A stretch of DNA of 53,126 nt from positions 1 through 53,126 of the forward strand of contig JAAYDA010000021.1 in NCBI GenBank assembly GCA_012729505.1. Direction: 5' to 3'. The notes under the pieces were generated by a model. It had not been told where the DNA came from, ran no database searches, and worked only from the letters and a program-made list of their open reading frames with translations. Shown here in pieces: positions 34,586 through 42,740 of the stretch. The stretch's first letter is position 1, and each line of letters opens with the position of its first letter. The position numbers and the translations under genes were made by a program. This DNA comes from Syntrophomonadaceae bacterium (GTDB lineage Bacteria; Bacillota; Syntrophomonadia; Syntrophomonadales; DTU052).

Positions 34586-35470
34586 ATGACAGCTAAATCA
34601 GGTTTTGTCAGTGTAGTAGGCAGGCCCAATGTAGGAAAATCCACTCTGATTAACAGCATAGTTGGTCAAAAGGTAGCGATAGTATCTGATAAACCCCAGA
34701 CTACCCGGAATCGTATTCAGGGAATATACACTGAGCCGCGGGGACAGGCCATTTTCATAGATACACCGGGAATTCATAAACCAAAGCATCGTTTGGGTGA
34801 ATATATGGCCGATGTTACTTCGCGGGCTCTGCGTGAAGTGGATGTTGTTGTCTATGTCGTGGATTTATCGGCATCTGTCGGTACCGGTGAAGAATATATC
34901 ATCAAGAATCTGATCGGAATTGATACTCCGGTTTTCCTGGTGCCTAATAAGCTGGATCTGGTTAATGAAGAAGCTGTTTTCCGGCTTATCCAGGATTTTT
35001 CTGCCCGGATGAATTTTGCGGAAGTGGTACCGATTTCTGCAGCCAAAGGCAATAATCTTGACAAGCTGAAGGAGCTTCTGTTCTGCTATCTGCCGGAAGG
35101 ACCCCTTTATTATCCGGAGGATGAGTACACTGACCAGACGGAGCGGTTTATCGTGTCGGAGTATATTAGGGAGAAGGCTCTTTACTTGACCAGAGAGGAG
35201 ATTCCCCATTCTCTGGCGGTGGAAATCGAGGAATTTGAGACCCGCAACAATCTGATTTATATCAGAGCGGTTATTTATACAGAGAGGGATTCTCAAAAGG
35301 GCATCATTATCGGCAAGGGCGGCTCAATGCTGAAAAAAATCGGAGAAATGGCCCGCCGGGATGTGGAGGAGCTTTTAGATTGTCAAGTCTATCTCGAATT
35401 ATGGGTCAAGGTCAAAAAGGATTGGAGAAATAGCGAGATTCAGCTTAAAAATCTGGGTTATAGGAGATAG
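34586..35470 (+). CDS. era: GTPase Era, 16S rRNA assembly factor
   Basis: Essential GTPase that binds 16S rRNA 3' end during 30S assembly. G1 GRPNVGKST (12-20), G2/G3 QTTRNRIQGI and DTPGIHKPKH, G4 NKLD near 125, and a C-terminal KH domain with IIGKGGSMLKKIGEMAR. It is 294 residues, the standard size. ATG 34586 follows gagggaggt and starts directly after the cdd stop. It pairs functionally with YbeY upstream. Confidence 0.97.
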   Translation: MTAKSGFVSVVGRPNVGKSTLINSIVGQKVAIVSDKPQTTRNRIQGIYTEPRGQAIFIDTPGIHKPKHRLGEYMADVTSRALREVDVVVYVVDLSASVGTGEEYIIKNLIGIDTPVFLVPNKLDLVNEEAVFRLIQDFSARMNFAEVVPISAAKGNNLDKLKELLFCYLPEGPLYYPEDEYTDQTERFIVSEYIREKALYLTREEIPHSLAVEIEEFETRNNLIYIRAVIYTERDSQKGIIIGKGGSMLKKIGEMARRDVEELLDCQVYLELWVKVKKDWRNSEIQLKNLGYRR

Positions 35471-35480
35471 GGGGTATTCA

Positions 35481-36140
35481 ATGGATATCAGACCGCTGAT
35501 TGATTCTACCCTTTTGAAGGCTGAAGCTACTCATCAAGATATCGGGAAATTATGCCGCGAAGCCTGCCAATTTGGTTTCGCGGCTGTTTGTGTTAATCCC
35601 TTCAGGCTTCCCCTGGTGGTTAAAATGCTGGAAGGATCTGCTGTTGCTGCCTGTACTGTGGCTGCATTTCCGCTGGGCGCCATGACTCCTTCCGCAAAGG
35701 CTGAAGAAGTGGAGCGGGCTTTGGAGATGGGAGCCGATGAGGTGGATATGGTGTTGAATATCGGGGCGGTCAAGGATGGAGATTTTACCGGCGTGGCCCG
35801 GGAGATTAATCTGGCGGTCAATAAAGTGGCTAAAGGGAGAGGCCTGCTCAAGGTCATCGCAGAAACGGCTTTGTTAAACAGAGATGAACTGCAAATGGTG
35901 TGTCGTATTGCCCGGGAAGAGGGGGTCGATTTCATCAAGACTTCTACCGGGTTTAGCAGCCGGGGGGCCAGCAGGGAGGATGTCAGGCTGATCCGCGCCT
36001 TTGCGGGAGAGGATATTCGCATAAAAGCTTCGGGTGGAATCAGGGATTACCAATATGCGGTACAGTTGATCCAGGAGGGCGCTGATCGCTTAGGTGTCAG
36101 CAATGCTGCTAATTTGGTCAGGGATTACCTGCAGGAATAA
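35481..36140 (+). CDS. deoC: deoxyribose-phosphate aldolase
   Basis: Class I aldolase that splits deoxyribose 5-phosphate into glyceraldehyde 3-phosphate and acetaldehyde in deoxynucleoside breakdown. TIM-barrel landmarks: DSTLLKAEAT at the start, EVDMVLNIGAVKDGD, LKVIAETALL, the Schiff-base lysine in VDFIKTSTGF (about residue 153), and KASGGIRDY. It is 219 residues. It lies 10 bp after era, a place where it is absent in Bacillus, so it is an insertion into the era-recO order. Nearby cdd fits the same pathway. Confidence 0.95.
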   Translation: MDIRPLIDSTLLKAEATHQDIGKLCREACQFGFAAVCVNPFRLPLVVKMLEGSAVAACTVAAFPLGAMTPSAKAEEVERALEMGADEVDMVLNIGAVKDGDFTGVAREINLAVNKVAKGRGLLKVIAETALLNRDELQMVCRIAREEGVDFIKTSTGFSSRGASREDVRLIRAFAGEDIRIKASGGIRDYQYAVQLIQEGADRLGVSNAANLVRDYLQE

Positions 36141-36168
36141 GAAAGCCAGAAAGGTTGTACACTGATTT

Positions 36169-37194
36169 ATGATGAACAGAATTGCGGCGTTGCTGTTGAT
36201 TATTGCTTTTGTGGCTATAAAGCTTATTAGCCAGGGGATCATCTCTTATGAACAGCCCTTGATATCAAAAGCGGCGGACTGGTATGGGGCCTATGTCTCC
36301 AAGCGGGTCGCGGTGGAAATAATTAGACCCGGAGCAATTAGGCCGGGGATTTTTTCTCCTGATGACCAGTATTTGCCGGATGGGAGCAAGTGGCAGAGCA
36401 TAGGATGGGCAACCCTTTATCAGCAGGAGATCGATGCTGATAAACTGTTAGTGGTGGCAGTAACTCCAGATGCCGAGAACTATGATCAACTGATAAACAA
36501 GTGTGTGGAGCAGCGGGCCAGACTGGTGGTGGAAAGCTCCGGAATAGATGCCTGGCATACGACTTCGGCAGGTTATAAAGGGCTGAAGCAGCTGACTGAG
36601 CAGGCCTTAAGAGCGGTTGTTTTTGACGGAGGTCATCATCTTCCTACTTTGGGATTAACGCCGGATCTGATTATTGTTCCGGTGACTCAGGGCTATGCCG
36701 CACATGCTTATATGCGGGATGCGGTCAAGGTCGAGAAGCTTCTGGCTTTGATGGAGCAAGAGCATATTGATTGTCCGGTGGCGGCTGTTTCGCGTTGGGG
36801 ATTGGTTAAGACTCCCTCTTCAATGAACCAGATTGCCATGGAAGCTTTACGGCAGCTGCCCCCTGCCTCAATCGCTATTGACCAGAAGGGCGCTGTCCTT
36901 GCCCCGCGTCTGACTATGCGGGGGAAGGCGGCATTTATGTATGAATCAGTTGCCGATGAAAAGAGTTTGCAGATGGTGCGGAAAAAGCTGGTGGAGCATG
37001 GTGCTGAACGGCTCTACATTGCCTTCAATTACAGCTTGGTTACCGATGAGGATGCTGATGGGTTTATAAAGGGGCTGGAGCATTACGGCCTTCAAGTCAT
37101 GCTGATGAATGAGCCGCGCAATCTTGTAGGTGCTATAGTTGGGGGGACCTTTGATGTACAGAGGGACAGAGGCTTTAGTATTAAAAGCATTTGA
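36169..37194 (+). CDS. unrecognised exported or membrane-anchored protein
   Basis: 341 residues with one hydrophobic N-terminal segment (about 4-23, IAALLLIIAFVAIKLISQGI) that acts as signal peptide or anchor. I do not recognise the rest. It has alternating alpha/beta pieces (LLVVAVTPDAENYDQLI, LRAVVFDGGHHLP, PDLIIVPVTQG, RLYIAFNYSLV), suggesting a Rossmann- or barrel-like extracytoplasmic domain, and no clear catalytic motif. No strong ribosome binding site precedes ATG 36169. Its 3' end overlaps recO by 41 bp, so the two are probably co-expressed. Confidence 0.7.
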   Translation: MMNRIAALLLIIAFVAIKLISQGIISYEQPLISKAADWYGAYVSKRVAVEIIRPGAIRPGIFSPDDQYLPDGSKWQSIGWATLYQQEIDADKLLVVAVTPDAENYDQLINKCVEQRARLVVESSGIDAWHTTSAGYKGLKQLTEQALRAVVFDGGHHLPTLGLTPDLIIVPVTQGYAAHAYMRDAVKVEKLLALMEQEHIDCPVAAVSRWGLVKTPSSMNQIAMEALRQLPPASIAIDQKGAVLAPRLTMRGKAAFMYESVADEKSLQMVRKKLVEHGAERLYIAFNYSLVTDEDADGFIKGLEHYGLQVMLMNEPRNLVGAIVGGTFDVQRDRGFSIKSI

Positions 37195-37909
37195 TCTGCG
37201 GGAAGCGGACCAGATATTGACGGTCTTTTCCCGGGATCTGGGAAAAATACCGGTGGTGGCCAAAGGGGTAAAAAAGCCTCAGAGCAGTCTGCGGGGAATG
37301 GTACAGCCTTTTTGTATGTCGCAGTTTTATTTGACTCGATCAGGTGAGATGTATCTGATGACCCAGGGCAAGATTATAAGGTTCTTTGGCAACATACGCG
37401 AGGATTTGGACAAGACCCTGCAGGCTCTTTACATACTGGAGCTGCTGGATAAGAGTCTGGCCGATTATGATCCTCATCCCAGGCTGTTCAAATTGACGGC
37501 GGAGGTCTTTAATTATTTGGAGGATAACCCGGCTTCTCTTATCCTTTTGAATTTTTTTGAGATCCACCTTCTTAATATGCTGGGATTTTCTCCGGTCTTG
37601 CACCGGTGCAGCAATTGCGGACAAACTGAGGATTTGTCGTTTTTTAGTTCATCCAGTGGCGGAGTCGTATGTGGCAGGTGTGCGCCAAGCCTGAAGGCGG
37701 ACGCGATTATGCCGGCTGTTCAGGCGGTGTTGAACACATTAAGCCGGTCGGGTATAAATATTTTGCCTCGCCTGCGCATAACCTCTGCTGTTCAGAAGCA
37801 GGTTGAGAGGGTCCTGGAAGGCTATCTGGAATATTATCTGGAAAGAAAGCTTAATCTAAAAAATGTGATGCGGACTTTAAAAGGTTTTTCGAATGGAAAG
37901 GATAATTGA
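37154..37909 (+). CDS. recO: DNA repair protein RecO
   Basis: Recombination mediator that loads RecA on SSB-coated DNA with RecR. The OB-fold N-terminus MYRGTEALVLKAFDLREADQIL is characteristic, and CSNCG...CGRC (near 153-175) is the zinc-binding part. The length of about 251 residues is normal. ATG 37154 follows ttggggggac; the frame runs on to 37139 without a better start. It overlaps the preceding unknown gene and is followed by the glycyl T-box. Confidence 0.93.
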   Translation: MYRGTEALVLKAFDLREADQILTVFSRDLGKIPVVAKGVKKPQSSLRGMVQPFCMSQFYLTRSGEMYLMTQGKIIRFFGNIREDLDKTLQALYILELLDKSLADYDPHPRLFKLTAEVFNYLEDNPASLILLNFFEIHLLNMLGFSPVLHRCSNCGQTEDLSFFSSSSGGVVCGRCAPSLKADAIMPAVQAVLNTLSRSGINILPRLRITSAVQKQVERVLEGYLEYYLERKLNLKNVMRTLKGFSNGKDN

Positions 37910-37954
37910 CAATTCAACCTGTGCATTGCTAAACTTGAATCAAATTTGATATCT

Positions 37955-38167
37955 GTGATGATAGAGGGAGTAGGCTGGGGGAATCTTAAAGAGAGCCGGG
38001 AAGGGTGAGATTCCGGCAGTGGAACCGGGCTGAAGGGCGCTCTGGAGCAGCGGGAGGAAAGCCTTTTTAAGGTTAGTAAACCCCGTCATTGAGAGGGCAT
38101 TTATGCCAATCAGGGTGGAACCGCGGGCCAAGCTCGTCCCTGCCAGGGAGCGGGCTTATTTTTTTTG
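37955..38167 (+). promoter_or_regulatory. T-box riboswitch (glycyl) controlling glyQS
   Basis: The T-box core AGGGTGGAACCGCGGG is at 38112-38127, a near-perfect consensus. Upstream is a structured stem I region with gggagtaggc (37966-37975) and gggtgag (38003-38009) motifs; GGC at 38015-38017 is a candidate glycine specifier codon. Downstream the terminator arms (about 38130-38142 and 38143-38157) run into a T-run (38159-38166). Uncharged tRNA-Gly should stabilise the antiterminator. Confidence 0.93.
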
Positions 38168-38180
38168 GGGAGGAATTGAA

Positions 38181-39107
38181 TTGGCTTTAACATTTCAAGA
38201 GGTAATCCTGACTCTTCAGACGTATTGGGGTGACAGAGGGTGCATTATTCAGCAGCCTTATGATGTGGAGGTGGGTGCCGGGACCATGAACCCTGCCACC
38301 TTTTTGCGTGCGCTGGGACCGGAGCCATGGAATGTGGCTTATGTTGAACCATCGCGCCGGCCAACTGACGGTCGTTATGGGGAAAATCCCAATCGTCTGC
38401 AGCATTATTATCAGTTCCAGGTAATTCTCAAACCTTCTCCCGATGATGTGCTGGAGTTGTATATGGATAGTTTGCGGCAACTGGGTATTGAGATCGAAAA
38501 ACATGATGTCAGGCTGGTAGAGGATAACTGGGAGTCTCCGACTCTGGGGGCCTGGGGACTGGGCTGGGAGGTTTGGCTGGACGGTATGGAGGTGACTCAG
38601 TTTACGTATTTTCAACAGTGTGGAGGAATCGACTGCAACCCGGTCTGTGCGGAGATTACGTATGGTATTGAACGTCTGGCCATGTATATTCAGAACAAGG
38701 CCAGTGTTTACGATATCGAATGGATAGATGGCATTACTTATGGGGAGATTCACCATCAGAGTGAAGTAGATTATTCTAATTACAATTTTTCGGCTGCTGA
38801 TGTTCAGACTTTGTTGACTATGTTTCAGTTGTCGGAAGGAGAGGCTCTCCAAACCCTTGAAAAGGGTTGGGTTCAGCCTGGTTATGACTATGTCCTCAAA
38901 TGCTCACATCTGTTCAATCTGTTGGATGCGCGGGGCGCCATTAGTGTTACTGAACGAACTGCATATATTGGAAGAATTAGAAACTTGGCCCGAACCGCGG
39001 CCCGAGAGTATCTGCTTCAGCGGGAAAAATTGGGATTCCCGCTATTGAAAGATGAAGCTCGCCGTGAAGCACTGGGTTTGGTTAAAGGGGTGAATGCCAA
39101 TGAATAG
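38181..39107 (+). CDS. glyQ: glycyl-tRNA synthetase alpha subunit
   Basis: Catalytic alpha subunit of the bacterial alpha2beta2 enzyme that charges tRNA-Gly. It begins [20 protein letters not shown] and has motif stretches [17 protein letters not shown] and [17 protein letters not shown], with the class II core [20 protein letters not shown]. It is about 308 residues. TTG 38181 follows ggggaggaattgaa; the longer frame back to 38103 runs through the T-box and is not translated. glyS overlaps its end. Confidence 0.96.
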   Translation: MALTFQEVILTLQTYWGDRGCIIQQPYDVEVGAGTMNPATFLRALGPEPWNVAYVEPSRRPTDGRYGENPNRLQHYYQFQVILKPSPDDVLELYMDSLRQLGIEIEKHDVRLVEDNWESPTLGAWGLGWEVWLDGMEVTQFTYFQQCGGIDCNPVCAEITYGIERLAMYIQNKASVYDIEWIDGITYGEIHHQSEVDYSNYNFSAADVQTLLTMFQLSEGEALQTLEKGWVQPGYDYVLKCSHLFNLLDARGAISVTERTAYIGRIRNLARTAAREYLLQREKLGFPLLKDEARREALGLVKGVNANE

Positions 39108-41166
39108 AGATTTGTTATTGGAAATAGGTACGGAAGAAATGCCGGCTATGCTCATACCGGAAGCATTGGAGGAATTGAAAAAACAGATTGAAAAGGAACT
39201 GGCTAACGCCCGATTGGAGTATGACTCCATTTGGATAGGGGCGACTCCCCGGCGGCTGGCCTTGATTGTAAAGGGGATTCCTGTCATGCAGCCTGATGCT
39301 ATCAAGGAAATCAGGGGTCCTAAAGCAGCTCAGGCTTATGATGCCGATAACCGGCCTACCCCAGCTTTGTTGGGCTTCGCCCGCGGGCAGGGGGTAAATG
39401 TTGAAGATATCGTAGTCAAGGAATTAGGGAATACAAACTATGCAATTGCCACTAAAAAGGAAGCTGGACAAGCTACCCTGAATGTATTGTCCGAGACTTT
39501 GCTCCAGGTTATCGAAGGGATTCCTTTTCAGAGGTCTATGCGGTGGGGATATTCGGAGATTCGCTTTATTCGTCCCATTCGTTGGATGACGTCTATGTTT
39601 GGCGGTGAAGTTGTTTCACTGGAGATTGAGAATGTTAAGGCTGGAAATGTGACTTATGGGCATCGGTTTTTGTCTCCCGGGCCAATTTTGCTGGGGGGGG
39701 CGGAGGATTATGTGGAAGCTCTTCGTAAGGCTTATGTCTTGGTAGATGTGGAAGAGCGCCGCGATTGGATATGGGAGCAGGTTCAAAGGGTGGCGGCGGA
39801 TTATGATGGCGGGATCATCCAAGATGACGATCTATTGGAGGAGGTTACCTTCCTGGTTGAGTATCCCACGGCTTTTGCAGGGAAGTTTTCGGCGGATTAT
39901 CTCATTATTCCCTCCGAGGTTCTGGTGACCAGCATGAAGGAGCATCAGCGTTATTTTCCGGTGGTGGATGCTGATGGTGAGCTGATGTCTATATTTATTG
40001 GGGTTCGAAACGGAATCGCGGAGAACATTGAGGTGGTTGCCCAAGGTAATGAACGGGTTTTGAAGGCACGCTTGGAGGACGCTCATTTCTTTTTCCGTGA
40101 GGATACTAAGATCCCTTTGGAAACGAAGGTTGAACTTCTTAAAAATGTAATTTATCAAGCTCGTTTGGGGACGGTATGGGTAAAAACCCAGCGCTTGCGG
40201 GGGATAGCAGATTTTGTGGGCCGGGAGCTGGGCTTTACAGAAATGAACCTGATTGATCGTGCCGCTCTGTTGTGTAAAGCTGATTTGGAGACTAGCATGG
40301 TAGGTGAATTTCCGGAGCTGCAGGGGATTATGGGGCGCCATTACGCGATTATTGATGGGGAGGATCCCTTGGTGGCTCAGGCCATAGCTGAGCATTATCA
40401 GCCCCGATTCGCAGGGGACCAGATCCCGGCTTCTCCTGCCGGTATAGCCGTTTCTCTGGCCGAGAAGTTCGATAACCTGGTGGGTAATTTCGCTATTGGG
40501 GTCAAACCTTCCGGTTCTCAGGATCCTTATGCTTTGCGTCGCCAGGCTTTGGGGATTGTGGCTATGGTTCTGGAGGGACGGCTGACCCTGAACCTGGAAG
40601 GGGTGATCCGGTACACTTACAGGGAATTTGCAACCGATCTGGATTTGAGTGAGGATCAGGTGGTGGATGGGGTTCTGGATTTTATCATGCAAAGGCTGCG
40701 CGGGGTATTAAGTGAGTCGGGACTTTCTTATGATGTTGTCGATGCGGTGCTGGAAAATCGTGGCCCGGATCTGCTTTTGATCCAAGATCAGGCCAGGGCT
40801 TTGGCATCACTAAAAAAACAGCCATATTTTAATGATCTGATGGTGGTATTCAATCGTCCCTTCAATTTATCACGCCAGACAGGTGATCAACAGGTACAGC
40901 CGGATTTCTTTGTGGAGCAGGTGGAGCAGGATTTATATGATGGGCTATTAAAACTCGACCAAATGGCTCGGCCTTACTTGGAAAAGAGGGATTATTTGGG
41001 CTATTTTGAGGCAATAGCCGGTCTTCGTCCTTCACTCGACGACTTTTTTGCCAAGATTATGGTTATGGTTGAGGACCAGGCTATACGTGACAATCGCCTG
41101 GGCCTATTGAAGATGGTTGTAAAGTTGTTTTTGCCGGTAGCCGATTTCTCGAAAATAATTGGATGA
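39100..41166 (+). CDS. glyS: glycyl-tRNA synthetase beta subunit
   Basis: Beta subunit, needed for tRNA-Gly binding. It begins [16 protein letters not shown], the standard opening, with [14 protein letters not shown]-like [12 protein letters not shown], and [17 protein letters not shown], then an HD-like middle and the C-terminal anticodon-binding domain. It is about 688 residues. ATG 39100 has ggggtga 6 bases upstream; ATG 39094 is also possible. It overlaps glyQ by 8 bp (GTGAATGCC region), so the subunits are coupled. Confidence 0.96.
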   Translation: MNRDLLLEIGTEEMPAMLIPEALEELKKQIEKELANARLEYDSIWIGATPRRLALIVKGIPVMQPDAIKEIRGPKAAQAYDADNRPTPALLGFARGQGVNVEDIVVKELGNTNYAIATKKEAGQATLNVLSETLLQVIEGIPFQRSMRWGYSEIRFIRPIRWMTSMFGGEVVSLEIENVKAGNVTYGHRFLSPGPILLGGAEDYVEALRKAYVLVDVEERRDWIWEQVQRVAADYDGGIIQDDDLLEEVTFLVEYPTAFAGKFSADYLIIPSEVLVTSMKEHQRYFPVVDADGELMSIFIGVRNGIAENIEVVAQGNERVLKARLEDAHFFFREDTKIPLETKVELLKNVIYQARLGTVWVKTQRLRGIADFVGRELGFTEMNLIDRAALLCKADLETSMVGEFPELQGIMGRHYAIIDGEDPLVAQAIAEHYQPRFAGDQIPASPAGIAVSLAEKFDNLVGNFAIGVKPSGSQDPYALRRQALGIVAMVLEGRLTLNLEGVIRYTYREFATDLDLSEDQVVDGVLDFIMQRLRGVLSESGLSYDVVDAVLENRGPDLLLIQDQARALASLKKQPYFNDLMVVFNRPFNLSRQTGDQQVQPDFFVEQVEQDLYDGLLKLDQMARPYLEKRDYLGYFEAIAGLRPSLDDFFAKIMVMVEDQAIRDNRLGLLKMVVKLFLPVADFSKIIG

Positions 41167-41262
41167 AATCTCTTTGACAGGTGTAAGAGGATTAATTAAT
41201 CTATATAGTATATATGATTTGTTGTTTTCAAGGGGAATAAGTATAGCATATTGAGGTGGATG

Positions 41263-41916
41263 ATGTTCGATCTAAACCAGAGACAAGAACGGATAATCGA
41301 GATCGTTCAACAAAACGGGCCGATTACCGGTGAGAAGATCGCAGAGACCTTGTCGGTGACCAGGGCGGCGTTGAGGCCTGATTTGGCTATTTTGACCATG
41401 TCGGGGTATCTTGAGGCCAAGCCGCGAGTGGGCTACACCTACAAGAGCGAGGGATTTCATAATGCCATTCGGCGCATACTGAATCAATACCGGGTTAAAG
41501 ATTGTAAATCTCTGCCGGTGGTTATTTCAGAGAGTTCCAGCATATACGATGCTATAGTAACTCTTTTTACGGAGGATGCCGGGACCATTTATGTGGTTGA
41601 TAAGGATAATTATCTGAATGGTGTTGTTTCCCGCAAAGATTTGCTCAAGACTACTCTGGGGCAAACCGATCTTTTTAAGGTGCCGGTCAGTGTTATCATG
41701 ACACGAATGCCCAACGTTATTACCTGTACCTTGGAAGAGACTGTTGTGGAAGCGGCCAAGAAGATTGTGGATCATGAAATCGACAGTCTTCCGGTAGTCA
41801 GGGTCTTTGTGGGTGATTTTGGTCAGGAGAGACAGGAAGTGGTGGGGCGCATAACTAAGACCAATATTGCTCGGCTATTCTTAGATCTCGCATACAAAAC
41901 CAATAAGGAGGGCTAG
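41263..41916 (+). CDS. ccpN: HTH-CBS transcriptional repressor, CcpN/YqzB family
   Basis: The N-terminal winged helix (NQRQERIIEIVQQNGPITGEKIAE, TRAALRPDLAILTMSGYLEAKPRVGY) is followed by two CBS domains (about 75-205) that likely bind an adenine nucleotide. CcpN in Bacillus represses gluconeogenic genes under glycolytic conditions. ATG 41263 follows ttgaggtgg. It stands 3 bp before the PPDK regulatory gene, the same pairing as yqzB-yqfL, with ppdK next, so local control of PEP/pyruvate interconversion is likely. Gene symbol is by family and position. Confidence 0.85.
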   Translation: MFDLNQRQERIIEIVQQNGPITGEKIAETLSVTRAALRPDLAILTMSGYLEAKPRVGYTYKSEGFHNAIRRILNQYRVKDCKSLPVVISESSSIYDAIVTLFTEDAGTIYVVDKDNYLNGVVSRKDLLKTTLGQTDLFKVPVSVIMTRMPNVITCTLEETVVEAAKKIVDHEIDSLPVVRVFVGDFGQERQEVVGRITKTNIARLFLDLAYKTNKEG

Positions 41917-41918
41917 TT

Positions 41919-42740
41919 TTGACTGCGGAAACTCCAGGTGTTTACATAGTTTCTGACTCAATTGGTGAGACGGCGGAGATGGTTGTTAAAGCTGTGACCA
42001 GCCAGTTTAACTCAGGCAAAATCGAAATTCGCAGGATACCCAACGTGGCCGATACAAATACCATAGACAGGGTGATTGAACAGGCGGTTGAGAGCAAAGC
42101 TTTAATAGCATATACTCTGGTTTTGCCAGAACTCAGAGACTACCTGCATGAAAAGGCAACCTCAGCAGGCCTTATCTGCGTGGATATTTTATCACCGGTT
42201 ATGGATGCGGTTCAACGTTCCACGGGACTTACTCCCCATCTGGAACCTGGCATTCTGCGTAAAGTTGATGATGTATATTTCCGCCGGGTGGAGGCTATTG
42301 AATTTGCGGTTCGGTATGACGACGGAAAAAACCCCCGGGGATTATTGTTAGCCGATATTGTGCTGATAGGAATATCCCGGACTTCTAAGACTCCGCTTTC
42401 CATGTATTTGGCTCATAAGCGGATCAAAGCAGCTAATGTTCCTTTAGTACCCGAAGTCAGCCCACCCGAAGAGCTGTTTCAGGTGGAAAGGAAAAAGATA
42501 ATCGGATTAGTGGTGGATGCTCAGCAGCTACTGACGATTCGAAAGGAAAGGCTTAAAACTTTGGGTTTGATGTCTGATGCCAATTATGCCAATGAGATGA
42601 GAATCATTGAGGAGATGGAATTTGCTCACAAGATTATGCGCCGGGTAGGATGTCCCGTAATCGATGTTACTAACAAGGCTGTCGAGGAGACGGCCAGTAA
42701 AGTACTAGAAATATACTATAGGGGGTTAAGTCATGTCTAA
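41919..42740 (+). CDS. PPDK regulatory protein (bifunctional kinase/pyrophosphorylase, DUF299)
   Basis: ADP-dependent kinase and phosphate-dependent pyrophosphorylase that inactivates and reactivates pyruvate phosphate dikinase on a threonine next to its catalytic histidine. It starts GVYIVSDSIGETAEMVVKA and has the nucleotide loop IGISRTSKTPLSMYLAHKR (about 148-166) and PLVPEVSPPEELF. It is 273 residues. TTG 41919 follows ggagggc. It overlaps ppdK by 8 bp, which fits this partner rather than PEP synthase. Confidence 0.92.
   Translation: MTAETPGVYIVSDSIGETAEMVVKAVTSQFNSGKIEIRRIPNVADTNTIDRVIEQAVESKALIAYTLVLPELRDYLHEKATSAGLICVDILSPVMDAVQRSTGLTPHLEPGILRKVDDVYFRRVEAIEFAVRYDDGKNPRGLLLADIVLIGISRTSKTPLSMYLAHKRIKAANVPLVPEVSPPEELFQVERKKIIGLVVDAQQLLTIRKERLKTLGLMSDANYANEMRIIEEMEFAHKIMRRVGCPVIDVTNKAVEETASKVLEIYYRGLSHV

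Noticed and set aside
38103-38180. Longer glyQ starting at 38103
   Set aside because: That part runs through the T-box antiterminator and terminator, and TTG 38181 has a strong ribosome binding site.
39832-40692. Minus-strand 286-codon open frame inside glyS
   Set aside because: Antisense of a strongly conserved gene, no start signals and no family resemblance.
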